64,000 nt of DNA from Adineta steineri (lineage: Eukaryota; Rotifera; Eurotatoria; Adinetida; Adinetidae). The DNA is taken from the NCBI GenBank assembly GCA_905250115.1, contig CAJNOI010000183.1, forward strand, positions 1 through 64,000. Reading direction: 5' to 3'. Every line of letters begins with the position of its first letter. The stretch's first letter is position 1. This document shows positions 31,993-41,196 of the stretch, piece after piece. The translations under genes and the position numbers were made by a program. Under the pieces are notes generated by a model. It was not told the origin of the DNA. It did not search any database and saw only the letters and a list, made by a program, of their open reading frames with translations.

Positions 31993-32360
31993 ATTTATTT
32001 GGGCAATTTAAAAATCGAAGTGGGCAGTAATTAAAAATACGAAGTAGCAATAAATCGTGGGCGATTAAAAATTATTGTTCGGCAATTTTATATTGCGAAA
32101 TGGGCAATAATTAGTTAATTAAATTGCAGTAATAAATATATATGTGAGCAAGAATAAATTAAATATGAGCAACAATAAATTTAATTATTGTTGAATTATT
32201 ATATTTATTGGTCAATCAATATAATTATTGCCAGTCAATTAATTACTGCCCAGTCAATATATTTATTGCCAAGTGTAATTTTTTATTGCTAAACTTGATT
32301 ATTGCTCATCTATATTATTTTTATTGCCCACTCGTATTATTTATTGCCCGATTAAATTGT
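31993..32360. repeat. foldback array of GGGCAATAAT / ATTATTGCCC motifs
   Basis: The first half holds repeated GGGCAATTTA, GGGCAGTAATTA, GGGCGATTA and GGGCAATAATTA. The second half holds ATTATTGCCAGTC, AATTACTGCCCAGTC, TTATTGCCAAG, TTTATTGCCCAC and TTATTGCCCGATTAAATT. The halves can pair as a long imperfect hairpin about 370 bp long. It lies in the large intron of the kelch gene. No coding capacity. Confidence 0.75.
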
Positions 32361-33938
32361 ACTCATGATAAGATGAGTGATTAATCTCGAAGTTTCTGAT
32401 AATTCACTATCAAATCATTGATATTTACCCTTTATCTCACATGAATTCTCCTATTTAATTCTTCCCGACCTTATTCTCAATGGTGTTTCATATCTAATCA
32501 AATGTTATACTTAAATTTATTGACACAACAACAATTATTCATCAATTCACCGTCCATATTTTCTTATGTAATGAACACTATCATAGAGAAAACGAACCTT
32601 TTCAAATGTTCCAAACATGAGATAAAAGATTAATCTAAAGATGAACATAATACTAGATATCTGATTTGTAGTTTACTCAATCATCTCATCAGTCAATACA
32701 AAACAGATGAGATAACTTTTGATTACAGAAAATTAATCAATCTTAGATCCTGTCAAAACTGACTAACCTTCACATATACTCTGTTTCTAAATTTGACCTT
32801 AGATGATTCATCTATTTTTTAATAAGTATAACGTTGATAATCAACATTATCGCTGAAATCATATTTAAAATAACTCTATATTACTACAACTAGAACAACA
32901 ACAGCAACAGAAAAAGTAGGAATGAACAAAAATGTACAATCAAGCAAACTGTAAATTTTATTTGAGATGATCTATAATAACAATTTATATATTTCAGTCC
33001 ATTCATCTAAATTATACTGTTTTTCATCTCACAAATGTAAGCAGAAAAAAATGTTGCAAAATTTATCCCACAATATGTCAGATCAAACACAGAAAAACAT
33101 TGAATTATTATAAAGTCATAATCTTTTATTCTACGAATTAAATGATATATGAAATTGTATTATTGTCTCATTTAATAACTTAACTGAAAACTTCAACATA
33201 TTTCAGTTCTTCATCTCTTTTTCGTTCCTCATGTTAATTAACAATTGATATCATAAATCTATATTATTCTATCTATTACATTTGTTATCATTATAACAAA
33301 AGTATCCCTCGACAGAGGTTTTACACAAATGAATGATGCTTTGTTTACAACTATGAATAAAATCAATTGCTCGAATTAATTTTGATGAAGTCTCAAGTGT
33401 AAATAATATGTATTAATACCTCTTTCACACATTTGTGTTGCTAAGACTGGTAAACATACTGCTTGTGATGAACAACATGAATTAATAACACATATTGAAT
33501 TATTTGATGAACATGTTTGTGTAATATTATCACATGCTTCTAATATTGAACATAAAATACCAGGTGCACAATAACTAATATTGTTTATTGTTCGAAAATC
33601 AAAGCAAGGTGTTGATGATGAAAGAAAACTGTTGCTACCATTCGAGCTTATATCACATTGTTGTAGAGAACAATTTGATGTTTGATTCCATGCTGAATGG
33701 GATGATGAAGACAATGTAAACTGAATCGAAACATTATTTTCACTACAAGAATAATTAGGTAATTGTGTAGTTTGTCCTAAAGAATTCATTTATATTGCGA
33801 TAGAATTAAATGAAAAAAGATAATCTAACAAACCTTTTACAGATGAAAGAGATATAATGAAAAACCAGACATTGATAAATCGCATTATTTCTTATGTGGT
33901 CGATGAAAAAATAAAGTATAAGCAGCAATAAGTTATTT

Positions 33939-34038
33939 NNNNNNNNNNNNNNNNNNNNNNNNNNNNNNNNNNNNNNNNNNNNNNNNNNNNNNNNNNNNNN
34001 NNNNNNNNNNNNNNNNNNNNNNNNNNNNNNNNNNNNNN
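33939..34038. other. assembly gap, 100 N
   Basis: A run of exactly 100 N, a typical fixed-size scaffold gap. Homology of contig B to 17157-18136 begins at the first base after it. Confidence 0.99.
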
Positions 34039-34212
34039 TGGTAATAAGTGTGAATTTCATATTTTTGTTGTATTGCATGAATAGTAACAAATTGTTACTT
34101 ATGTTTCCTTATATATTTTTCTATCACATGTGTATCTAAGTTATTGTCATGTGAGAACAGTAGTGAATTGTTTTGTTGACTGAAAACAATATTGTTCGTT
34201 ACTCTACCTCTG

Positions 34213-34221
34213 TATATATAG
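34213..34221 (+). promoter_or_regulatory. TATA-like box of Cys-rich gene, copy B
   Basis: TATATATAG about 80 nt upstream of the ATG at 34301, conserved with copy A. Confidence 0.55.
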
Positions 34222-34300
34222 ATACACCTTTTCTCATAGTTTCATAAACCAGTTCTCATCGTACTCTAATTTTATTTTATACTACATTATTACTATTAAT

Positions 34301-34609
34301 ATGCCAGGCTGTGGATGTGGTTGTGGATGCGGTTGCGGTTGTGGATGTGGATGTGGTTGCGGCTGCGGTTGTGGTTCGTGCTGTAAATCATGTTGTAGCT
34401 CATGCTGTGATCCTTGTTGTTGCTCTTGCTGTGATCCTTGCTGTGATTGTTGTTGTGATCCATGCTGCGATTGCTGCTGTGGTTTATGTTGTTGTGGTCC
34501 ATGCTGTTGTGTACGTAAAACTGTATGCTGCTGCAAACCATGTTGCAAAGTCATCAGAAAGAAAACTGTCACCGTCAAAAGATCATGTGCCAAGGTTTGC
34601 TGTTGTTAA
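34301..34609 (+). CDS. extremely Cys-rich repeat protein, copy B
   Basis: A 102-aa counterpart of 17548-17874: MPG, about 11 Cys-Gly units, then CC/CCC clusters and the same basic tail ending KVCCC. Compared with copy A it lacks about four Cys-Gly units and has an added CCCGLCCCG segment, changes that all keep the frame. The DNA of the dipeptide run is TGTGGA/TGTGGT/TGCGGT, one base from the bdelloid telomeric hexamer, which itself would read Cys-Gly. Likely extracellular or metal-binding structural protein, but nothing proves this. Confidence 0.8.
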   Translation: MPGCGCGCGCGCGCGCGCGCGCGCGSCCKSCCSSCCDPCCCSCCDPCCDCCCDPCCDCCCGLCCCGPCCCVRKTVCCCKPCCKVIRKKTVTVKRSCAKVCCC

Positions 34610-35004
34610 ATTAACATTTTTGATGTTTTTCTATGAACTCATTCAATATCTAATGTACAAATGTTAGACAACATTCTAACAACATTCGTACTGTTTTTTT
34701 TCTCTCTTCTATTTCCCACATATCCATCATATTGTTCATCCACATCTTTCTTTTTCTTATTTTATTCTATATTTCTATTTACTTCTTACACAGTTAAAAA
34801 GAAGATGTATTACATCATCTTCTTTGTTTTGTTCATCTATCTCTCACTTCTATGTGTACCTAAGATAGAATGGGTATGAATAGCTAGTTTTTTTCAAAAT
34901 AAAATTACTTCGTAGATAAGGAAAATATTGTTCTTCTCATTTGATCAATTCAGTAACAAAATGGCTTTGTAATAATAAAGTAGAAAATTTATTTGTTTTT
35001 TATT

Positions 35005-35067
35005 GAGGGTGTGGGCTTGGGTGTGGGTATTCACTTAATCATGATCCACATTCATACCCACACTCTA
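35005..35067. repeat. telomere-like hairpin at start of contig-B-specific block
   Basis: GAGGGTGTGGGCTTGGGTGTG, loop, CCACATTCATACCCACACTC. Homology to copy A ends at its first bases. Confidence 0.85.
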
Positions 35068-35167
35068 CTAGCAAGTATCTGAATAAATCATAATTATAGC
35101 AAAATTTCATGTGCACAGCATTCATAGATATTTAAGAGAATGTGTATAGAGTTAGACTCAGGATCTG

Positions 35168-35456
35168 TGAGGGTGAGTGTGGGTGTGGACGTTTCCAATT
35201 TAACTCATTCTTACCCACAGCGACACACCCATCCAGAACTACATCATCCACGCCCATCACCTATTATCCAGACTGACACTCACATCCATCACCCAGATCC
35301 AGACCTATACCCGCACTCATCACCCTGATCCAGACTTAGACACACACACATCCTCAAGATCCACGCCTATCATCCGGACACTCACCCATTAGCCAGACTG
35401 ACACTCACACTCACACCCACACCGATCACCCAGGCTCACACTCACACCTACACCCT
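35168..35456. repeat. expanded telomere-like element, about 290 bp
   Basis: A G-rich arm (GAGGGTGAGTGTGGGTGTGG) is followed by a long C/A-rich arm with internal subrepeats such as GATCCAGAC and GCCAGACTGACACTCACA, ending CACACCTACACCCTAAAA. The C-rich arm is far longer than the G-rich arm, suggesting expansion of one arm. Confidence 0.75.
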
Positions 35457-35639
35457 AAAAATGATTGAAAAGTTGAACGCATAAAAATGCGTTAAAACTA
35501 TGTTCGAAAATAAAATCGTATAAAGCGTACATTTTTACGCGTTCAAAGTGCGTTTGATTTTTGCACGACATAGTAACTCTTCAAATAATTTAACGCGTTA
35601 AAATATACACGTTTTTATGATTTAGTTTTCGTTAAAATT
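35457..35639. repeat. cluster of AACGCGTT-like palindromes
   Basis: TTTAACGCGTTAAAATATAC, TTTTAACGCGTTATTC, TTTTTACGCGTTC and AATGCGTTAAAAC lie within 180 bp directly downstream of the ART gene stop. Could be 3' flank or a degenerate short repeat. Confidence 0.45.
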
Positions 35640-38002
35640 TTAACGCGTTATTCTGCGTTTTTTCCCAGTGCTTCTCGTCTTGGGTAGTCCGTGTTGCAAG
35701 AGCAGCTCCTTGCTCAGTTGAGCGTGTTTCAATCCCTCAGTCAAATGTTCGTAGGCTCCAACATATTGCTGTATGTCAATAGAACAGTGAGTCACGGAGA
35801 AGTGACTTTCCGTTAAAGATCTGTTTTTTTTGCCCCACGAACAAACACCACTCACATCATTCGCCGCTTCTTTCAGCTCGCACTGGCGCTGCAATAAGTG
35901 ATATTTGAGGGTTAAAGTGGCATCTTGTATATGCTCGGTACAGATTGTCACCATTTTCTTGGCCAGATTGACCCAATTGTGAGACCTAGCACGCTGTCCC
36001 ATTTTATTGTTCTCGTTCAACAAGTAAAGATTCACTGCTTTCTCGTAGTTGCTCAATGCATCATCATACTGATAAATGGCTGCGTACATATCTGCTAAGC
36101 GCTCGAACTCAAGGGCAATGTCCAACGACGTCGACTGAGCAGGGTTCAATAGTAGCTGCAGTTCCATCCACTCTTTTTGATATGTGATTGCCTTCGAACC
36201 ATATCTTATCAGATCTGCATTTCTTGATAAACTCTTACACACCTGAACTAATTGAATCAAAATGTTCACTCTTGCATAATCTATGGGCACCGTACTACAT
36301 TTGGGTAAGGCCAGTTCGTAGAAATGCAATGCCTGTTTCCAGTAATCAACCGATAAAGCCTTCTGATTCTCTACGCTGTGCCAAAATAATTCTCCCAGAG
36401 CAAAATAACTTTCAGCGATATTATAGTAGCCATCGTTAGGGCAATGCGATTGCCAAATTTCGATCGCTTTTTCATGGTACTTCACCACCATATAGTAATC
36501 ATCGTTATTGTTCTCGAATTCGAGCATAGCCAGACAGTAGAATTTGCTAGCGGTAAACCAGTTGCGTTCTTCTGGATATAGGTCAGTGAGGGTGTCGAAT
36601 ACCATCTGAACATCTTCAACAGAAACCATTTCCACTATCTCACTCAGAGCGTCGACGCAATTTTTTACGGTTTTCCTAGCTGAGTTTGGAACTTCTAATT
36701 CTCTTGTGCTGTGAATATCATCATCGGAGAGGAGTTTTAACTTCACTAACCAGTATGGTGTTGATGAGTCGTTGAGAACACTCACTTTCTCGTGGCGGCT
36801 TTCAAGATAAAAGCGTGTGGTTGACATGAACAACGTTTCTTGTTCGTCGGCGTACTTGCTAAGTTGCGATATGTCGGCAAAGGGAGGACAGACTGTTCGA
36901 TAATCAATGTCTATTTGGAACAGTACATATTCGAAGTCTTTTTCTATCGATGACGATAGCAGGAAACCAAGAGCCATATCACGATCAGTTGATGATGAGA
37001 AGAAGCTGTTACAGCGAACGGGAAAGCCAACTTCCAACATATCCAAATCGCTACTCGAGAGAACTTGCCCACGATAAACGGTGGTCAGTGGATTTGCAAG
37101 CTGTTGCTTCTGCTTGTAATGCTCGAATTTCAGTTGTCGGTGCAAATCCTGAAGAAAGGAACCAAAGAGCAGAAGCACTTGGACGTTTCTCTGTCTCAAC
37201 GCTCGATTGAGAACCCCGTAGAAACAGCTCGAGTGAGAATACCACCACACTGCTCGTTTCTGCAAGAGGAATTGTGCGCGAAACTCTTCAAGAATGGCCT
37301 GATTAAAGCCATGTTTCCTGAACTCATCCACTAGTTGGTGATGATAGTTTTCCGGATAGGGCAGACTAACTAGTACATTGATCAGGTTTCGCCACCACGA
37401 ACAGTAATTGTCATCAATGCTTCTCTCCTGTATCCAGCGCACGTCGCTGAACATTCCAGCTTTTTCGTGTTGGAAATATTTTTGCAGATCGTGCTTGATG
37501 GTTGCCAGAAGAGTATCAAGTTCTTGATGTACTGTGCATCTGCTGTCCTAAAAATCGATTTTCCAATACCAATCACTTTTACTTCATAGATCCAAACATT
37601 ACTCACCCTATTGTATTCGTCAAGCCACTCGAATTGATTATGCTGATATCCTGTACAGTATACATACAGTTTCCATACCTTCACTTCCGTGAAAGGATAC
37701 AGTTTTGGAACGAGGTTTTTGGCATAAGAAGCAGAACAAACAAGAAATGTAAATGTATTAACACTTCTCGTCTGGATGTACTCTAAGCATATTCTCCAAT
37801 GATCGAACACTCTTGTGTGATTAACAAGCTCGCGAAACTGCGTTAGAGTGGAGAAAAGTTTGTCTTCGTTGATTTCAATATCACTGAGCTGTATATCCGT
37901 CCATAGTAACTGGTGTGATTCAAGATTCACTTCAGTTCGATCGAAATACGATTGCCATTTCGCTGGAAAATCATGATGATAATGGTCCGCAGTTACTGAC
38001 AT
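35640..38002 (-). CDS. mono-ADP-ribosyltransferase (R-S-E type) with TPR repeats
   Basis: Two exons, 37607-38002 and 35640-37547, with a 59-nt GT-AG intron, giving 767 aa. Residues 1-160 form a bdelloid-type N-terminal region (VFDHWRICLEYI, VCSASYAKNLVPKLYPFTEV) somewhat like a receiver fold. The ART domain has the Arg of VYRGQ (about 291), SFFSSSTDRDMAL (about 313-325) and the ExE of DEQETLF (about 367-369), so all R-S-E residues are present. About residues 460-725 hold several tetratricopeptide repeats (YFALGELFWHSVENQKALSVDYWKQALHFYE). It would transfer ADP-ribose from NAD+ to proteins or other targets; the target is unknown. The coding sequence is visibly more GC-rich and less A/T-biased in codons than neighbours. 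It lies in the block absent from copy A, between telomere-like elements. Confidence 0.85.
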
Positions 38003-38155
38003 CCTCGCACGATTATTCAGCGTTCTGACAGTTTGCCGCTATGAGAAGAGTAAGAAATGAAGAGATAAGTAGATTGAAAAGTGAGTAGACCGGTAGTAAT
38101 GACACTTGCTTTGTGTTAATATTCTCACTGATATACACGCTTTTCTTCTTTTCGT

Positions 38156-38220
38156 GAGGGTGTATGTGTATGTATGAGAGTGAAGAGAGAAGACACACCT
38201 GTATCCTCATCCACACTCTC
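38156..38220. repeat. telomere-like hairpin element (degenerate)
   Basis: GTGAGGGTGTATGTGTATG, loop, CCTGTATCCTCATCCACACTC. It lies about 150 bp upstream of the ART gene start. Confidence 0.6.
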
Positions 38221-38320
38221 GGAAAGACAAGAAGATGGCTGTGAAATAGGATAAGACAAGTCATACGTAGTGACTTTGATTAATCACAAAGTAGTTGTTA
38301 TTGTGCTCTTTTCATATGTA

Positions 38321-38586
38321 CCCAGGGCGAGTGTTACGGAGTCCGTATACGACCGCATTTTAACGTCTTATTTGGACCAGTATTACGATCGCAAATCTCT
38401 GTGACGATATACGAAGTAATACAACTATATACGGAGAAAAACGGAGACCGTAGATGGCCTTCGTATACCAAATGAGTAAACGACCGTTTTTTTCTCCCTA
38501 TACGATTGTAATACATCAAAATACGGTTGTATACTATCGTATTTCTCTTTACTCAATCGTTTACGACCATGCCTGTTCGATCTGGG
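38321..38586. mobile_element. CpG-rich MITE with TACCCAG ends
   Basis: TA then CCCAGGGCGAG on the left, CTCGAA-like CGATCTGGG then TA on the right. Farther in, GTATACGACCGCATTTT pairs with AAAATACGGTTGTATAC. The interior has many ATACGA/TCGTAT words. TA flanks suggest a Tc1/mariner-like target. No coding capacity. Confidence 0.55.
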
Positions 38587-38967
38587 TATGTAATTGATGC
38601 TTTCTCTCGGCGAAAGGTGTAGGCGATACCTGATTTATGGATTGTAAGCAAAGTTCAATGAAGCTTTTATTATATCGATGTTGAAAGAATGGGAGACAAA
38701 GTGAATAGCCTAAGTTGGTAAGAATTCTTTATTTTCTTTTCAACTGATAATAATATTTTTTACCTTGAAAGAGTTTCTTTTACTGGTTGTAAAAGATAAG
38801 AAACAAACCTTCATATATACGTCCGAGATAATGTTACATTATAACAAGAAACTAAAAAAATATGCATTTTCTCGTTCTGTTTTGCAACAACAAATAGTGC
38901 CTTCCTTTAGCCATAAAACTTAAAAAAAAGAATAAAGCTTTCAAGGTTCTTGTCACAAAATCAGATC

Positions 38968-39042
38968 GAGTGGGTGTTGGCGTAGATGTATTATACTTCA
39001 TACCGATATCCGCATGCACATCCACCCGCACTTACGACCTCA
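38968..39042. repeat. telomere-like hairpin element
   Basis: CGAGTGGGTGTTGGCGTAG, loop, GCACATCCACCCGCACTTAC then GACCTCAA. Confidence 0.65.
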
Positions 39043-39066
39043 AATTTTAAATAAATTACCATCTAA

Positions 39067-39255
39067 TTATATTCGTCATTGGGGTTTGCGCAATCAAAAT
39101 CTGAACATGAACAACATCAATATCGAACACGAACACAAATTTTAAATGAATTAAAAGAATATTGTCAAAAAGCAGATAATGTTAGTAATCATGTACCAAA
39201 ACAAGAGACATTTTCATTTGAATGGAAAAAAAATGATGATATTAAACAAAAATCT
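39067..39255 (+). pseudogene. orphan coding fragment between two telomere-like elements
   Basis: An open frame of about 63 codons without an ATG: GFAQSKSEHEQHQYRTRTQI then LNELKEYCQKADNVSNHVPK and FEWKKNDDIKQK. Hydrophilic and helical; looks like real coding sequence by its AT-rich codon use. It ends where TCTTAAGGATGAGTG, the start of a hairpin, begins. Parent gene not recognised. Confidence 0.4.
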
Positions 39256-39258
39256 TAA

Positions 39259-39371
39259 GGATGAGTGGTGTGAGTGTGGCAGAGTGTAGGTGAGGTGTGT
39301 ATCAGGGTGTGAGTGTGGGTGTGGTTGTCGGTGTATGATATATATAGTATCTACACCCACAGCCACCCCCT
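39259..39371. repeat. telomere-like hairpin element, long
   Basis: AAGGATGAGTGGTGTGAGTG and GTGTGAGTGTGGGTGTGG form a long G-rich arm, then a TATATATA loop and a short CTACACCCACAGCCACCCCC arm. Confidence 0.75.
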
Positions 39372-39835
39372 GTTAAAAAACAAGCTTTGCTATATTATAT
39401 AAAAGGTGGAAAAGATAAATAATCTGAAAATGGTCGAACGGATTCTAAATGAAGTATACAAAAACAAAACGAAAAGAAATTGAATACAATACAAAATCAT
39501 ATATACACAGGCGCTTGAAAAGGATAAGAGATGAGGAAAAAAGATGCTGATGGTTGGATGATGAATATAATTCATATGAGCATAACTCAATGACGTACTT
39601 ATGTCATGCACAAAAAATTATCATGCGCAATTGATGACGTGCTTTTATATGTGTAGATAAATAATATATATAAATGATCGATGAAAAAAAATTTATTCTG
39701 AAGCGGCATTATAATAACACGCTCATGGAATTAATCATCAATCATGTTTTGTCTTTTTTTTTCATTAAGATTGACTTCCGTTTTCGAGTAACTTCATATA
39801 AATATAGAAGAAAATTGGCCTGACTAAAAACTCTT

Positions 39836-39909
39836 TGAGGGTGGGTGTTGGTGTAGGTCTGAATATCTGGTATACATGAAAGTCATATCAACAACCACGC
39901 CTACACCAA
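39836..39909. repeat. telomere-like hairpin element
   Basis: TTTGAGGGTGGGTGTTGGTG, loop, CAACCACGCCTACACCAAG. Confidence 0.7.
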
Positions 39910-41196
39910 GCTACAGTTTTTTGTATGATCGAGAGCAAAGAACAATTAACAGGCTTTTTTTAAGGAGATTTTTCTCTTATTTTAATAAAGGCATTAGTTA
40001 GAATGTGGAATTCTTATATTTATTTAATGAACAAAAGTCAAGTAAAGATTAATTATTCACTTTTAAATTCATGATGAACATCTATGATTACCAAATAATA
40101 TTATAAAATCAAAGAATTTAGATATAAAATAAAAGAAATGTCTAACTTTTAGAATATCTTCGAAATATTTTCATCATAAATTAATCAGTTGTAATGAAAA
40201 AGTCTTTAATCTCTCTTCTCTAGCAACACATAAAACAAAATGAATGAGAAATACATAAAAATATTTCTTATTCAAATAATATCAATCAATTTCAAACATT
40301 TTGTAATAAAAAGAAAAATATTAATTCAATCAAAATTAACAGTTTTCTAAAAGCATATTGAAAGATGGATTAAAAATTTCTCTCAAAAAAATGAGATACA
40401 CAGATACGAATGAAATAGAATATTGGAGCTTGATGGAAAAGAATATACAAAAACATGAATTCGCTCAAAAATCATAGAAGTACTGACATGATGAATACCA
40501 ACTCCAATAATTCTCAGAATTAGGGTCAGTGAATGTTTTCATATCAATATATGTATCTTTGTTCCAGTAAGTGATAACATATCGTTTTGATCTGAAAATA
40601 CTTTATACTCATACTCATGTAGTTCTTGTTAAACGGCATAAAAGTTGAAAATATGATTTATAATTATATCTAAATCATTCTTGTTCTTTTTTTTCTATAT
40701 GTTAAACACCTACGTGTATATTGTTCATTTATTCTAATCTTTTATGATTGATGAGTCTGGGAGAAAAGCATGATTTTACTTTTCTTAACATTATTAGAAA
40801 TATTTTGATTTATTGTGTTAATGATAGTTTCTAAATAATAAAAAATATGCTTCTTTTATCTTCATTTATTAAGTTTATGATGAATAATCATTAAATAGGC
40901 AAATATTTTTCTCCTATTTTATGCATCTCCAACTTTGTTTTTTTTTCATTTTGATTCTAAACCGGCTCAGGTAAGTGTTTGATATCAAAAGCTCTCACAC
41001 CTTCATGATATGATTCTTTGGATATTAAATTGCCTTTAAATCCAAAATACTGATATTTAATATAACAAAGTAATGAGATAACGAAGGAATGAGATATTAA
41101 TGGACAATTGTAGCTTTTTTTTCATGAAAATTTTAATTTTATATTAAGAATAATCAAAATAAACATTTACAAGTGATATTTATTATATTATGACAA

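Larger units (their letters stand above)
28757..33885 (-). pseudogene. secreted kelch-repeat protein gene, disrupted by a TA-flanked element
   Basis: Exon 1 (33834-33885) gives a signal peptide (MRFINVWFFIISLSSV). Exon 2 (33420-33776) encodes 119 residues rich in Cys, Ser and Asn. After a 1.93-kb intron, exon 3 starts at 31485, and all junction phases match. Exon 3 has about six kelch units of roughly 47 residues (TNARYxHTASVLSNGKVLVTGG, NSAELYDPLTGTWTTTG), which fold as a galactose-oxidase-like beta-propeller. At 30578 the frame enters a 1744-bp insertion. On its far side (28757-28833) the same frame resumes with NGKVLVTGGYNGVSVLNSAEL and a stop. The inserted allele would end in a few foreign residues (MSYKPL), losing about half a blade. 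It may still make a truncated propeller. Exon 1 lies 54 bp from an N gap. Confidence 0.75.
34039..35004. repeat. inverted duplicate / allelic segment, copy B (partner 17157-18136)
   Basis: Reverse-complement match of the Cys-rich gene and flanks. It begins at the gap edge and ends where TTGAGGGTGTGGG starts. Confidence 0.88.
38587..41196. other. gene-poor region with three hairpins and one orphan exon fragment
   Basis: Hairpins at 38968-39042, 39259-39371 and 39836-39909; coding debris at 39067-39255. From 39910 to 41196 it is AT-rich with nothing recognised. Confidence 0.5.

Noticed and set aside
35140..35328. 62-codon frame in the C-rich array
   Set aside because: His/Pro-rich translation of the telomere-like array only.
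36950..37334. Frames opposite the ART gene (36950-37210, 37065-37334)
   Set aside because: Antisense shadows of the ART domain.
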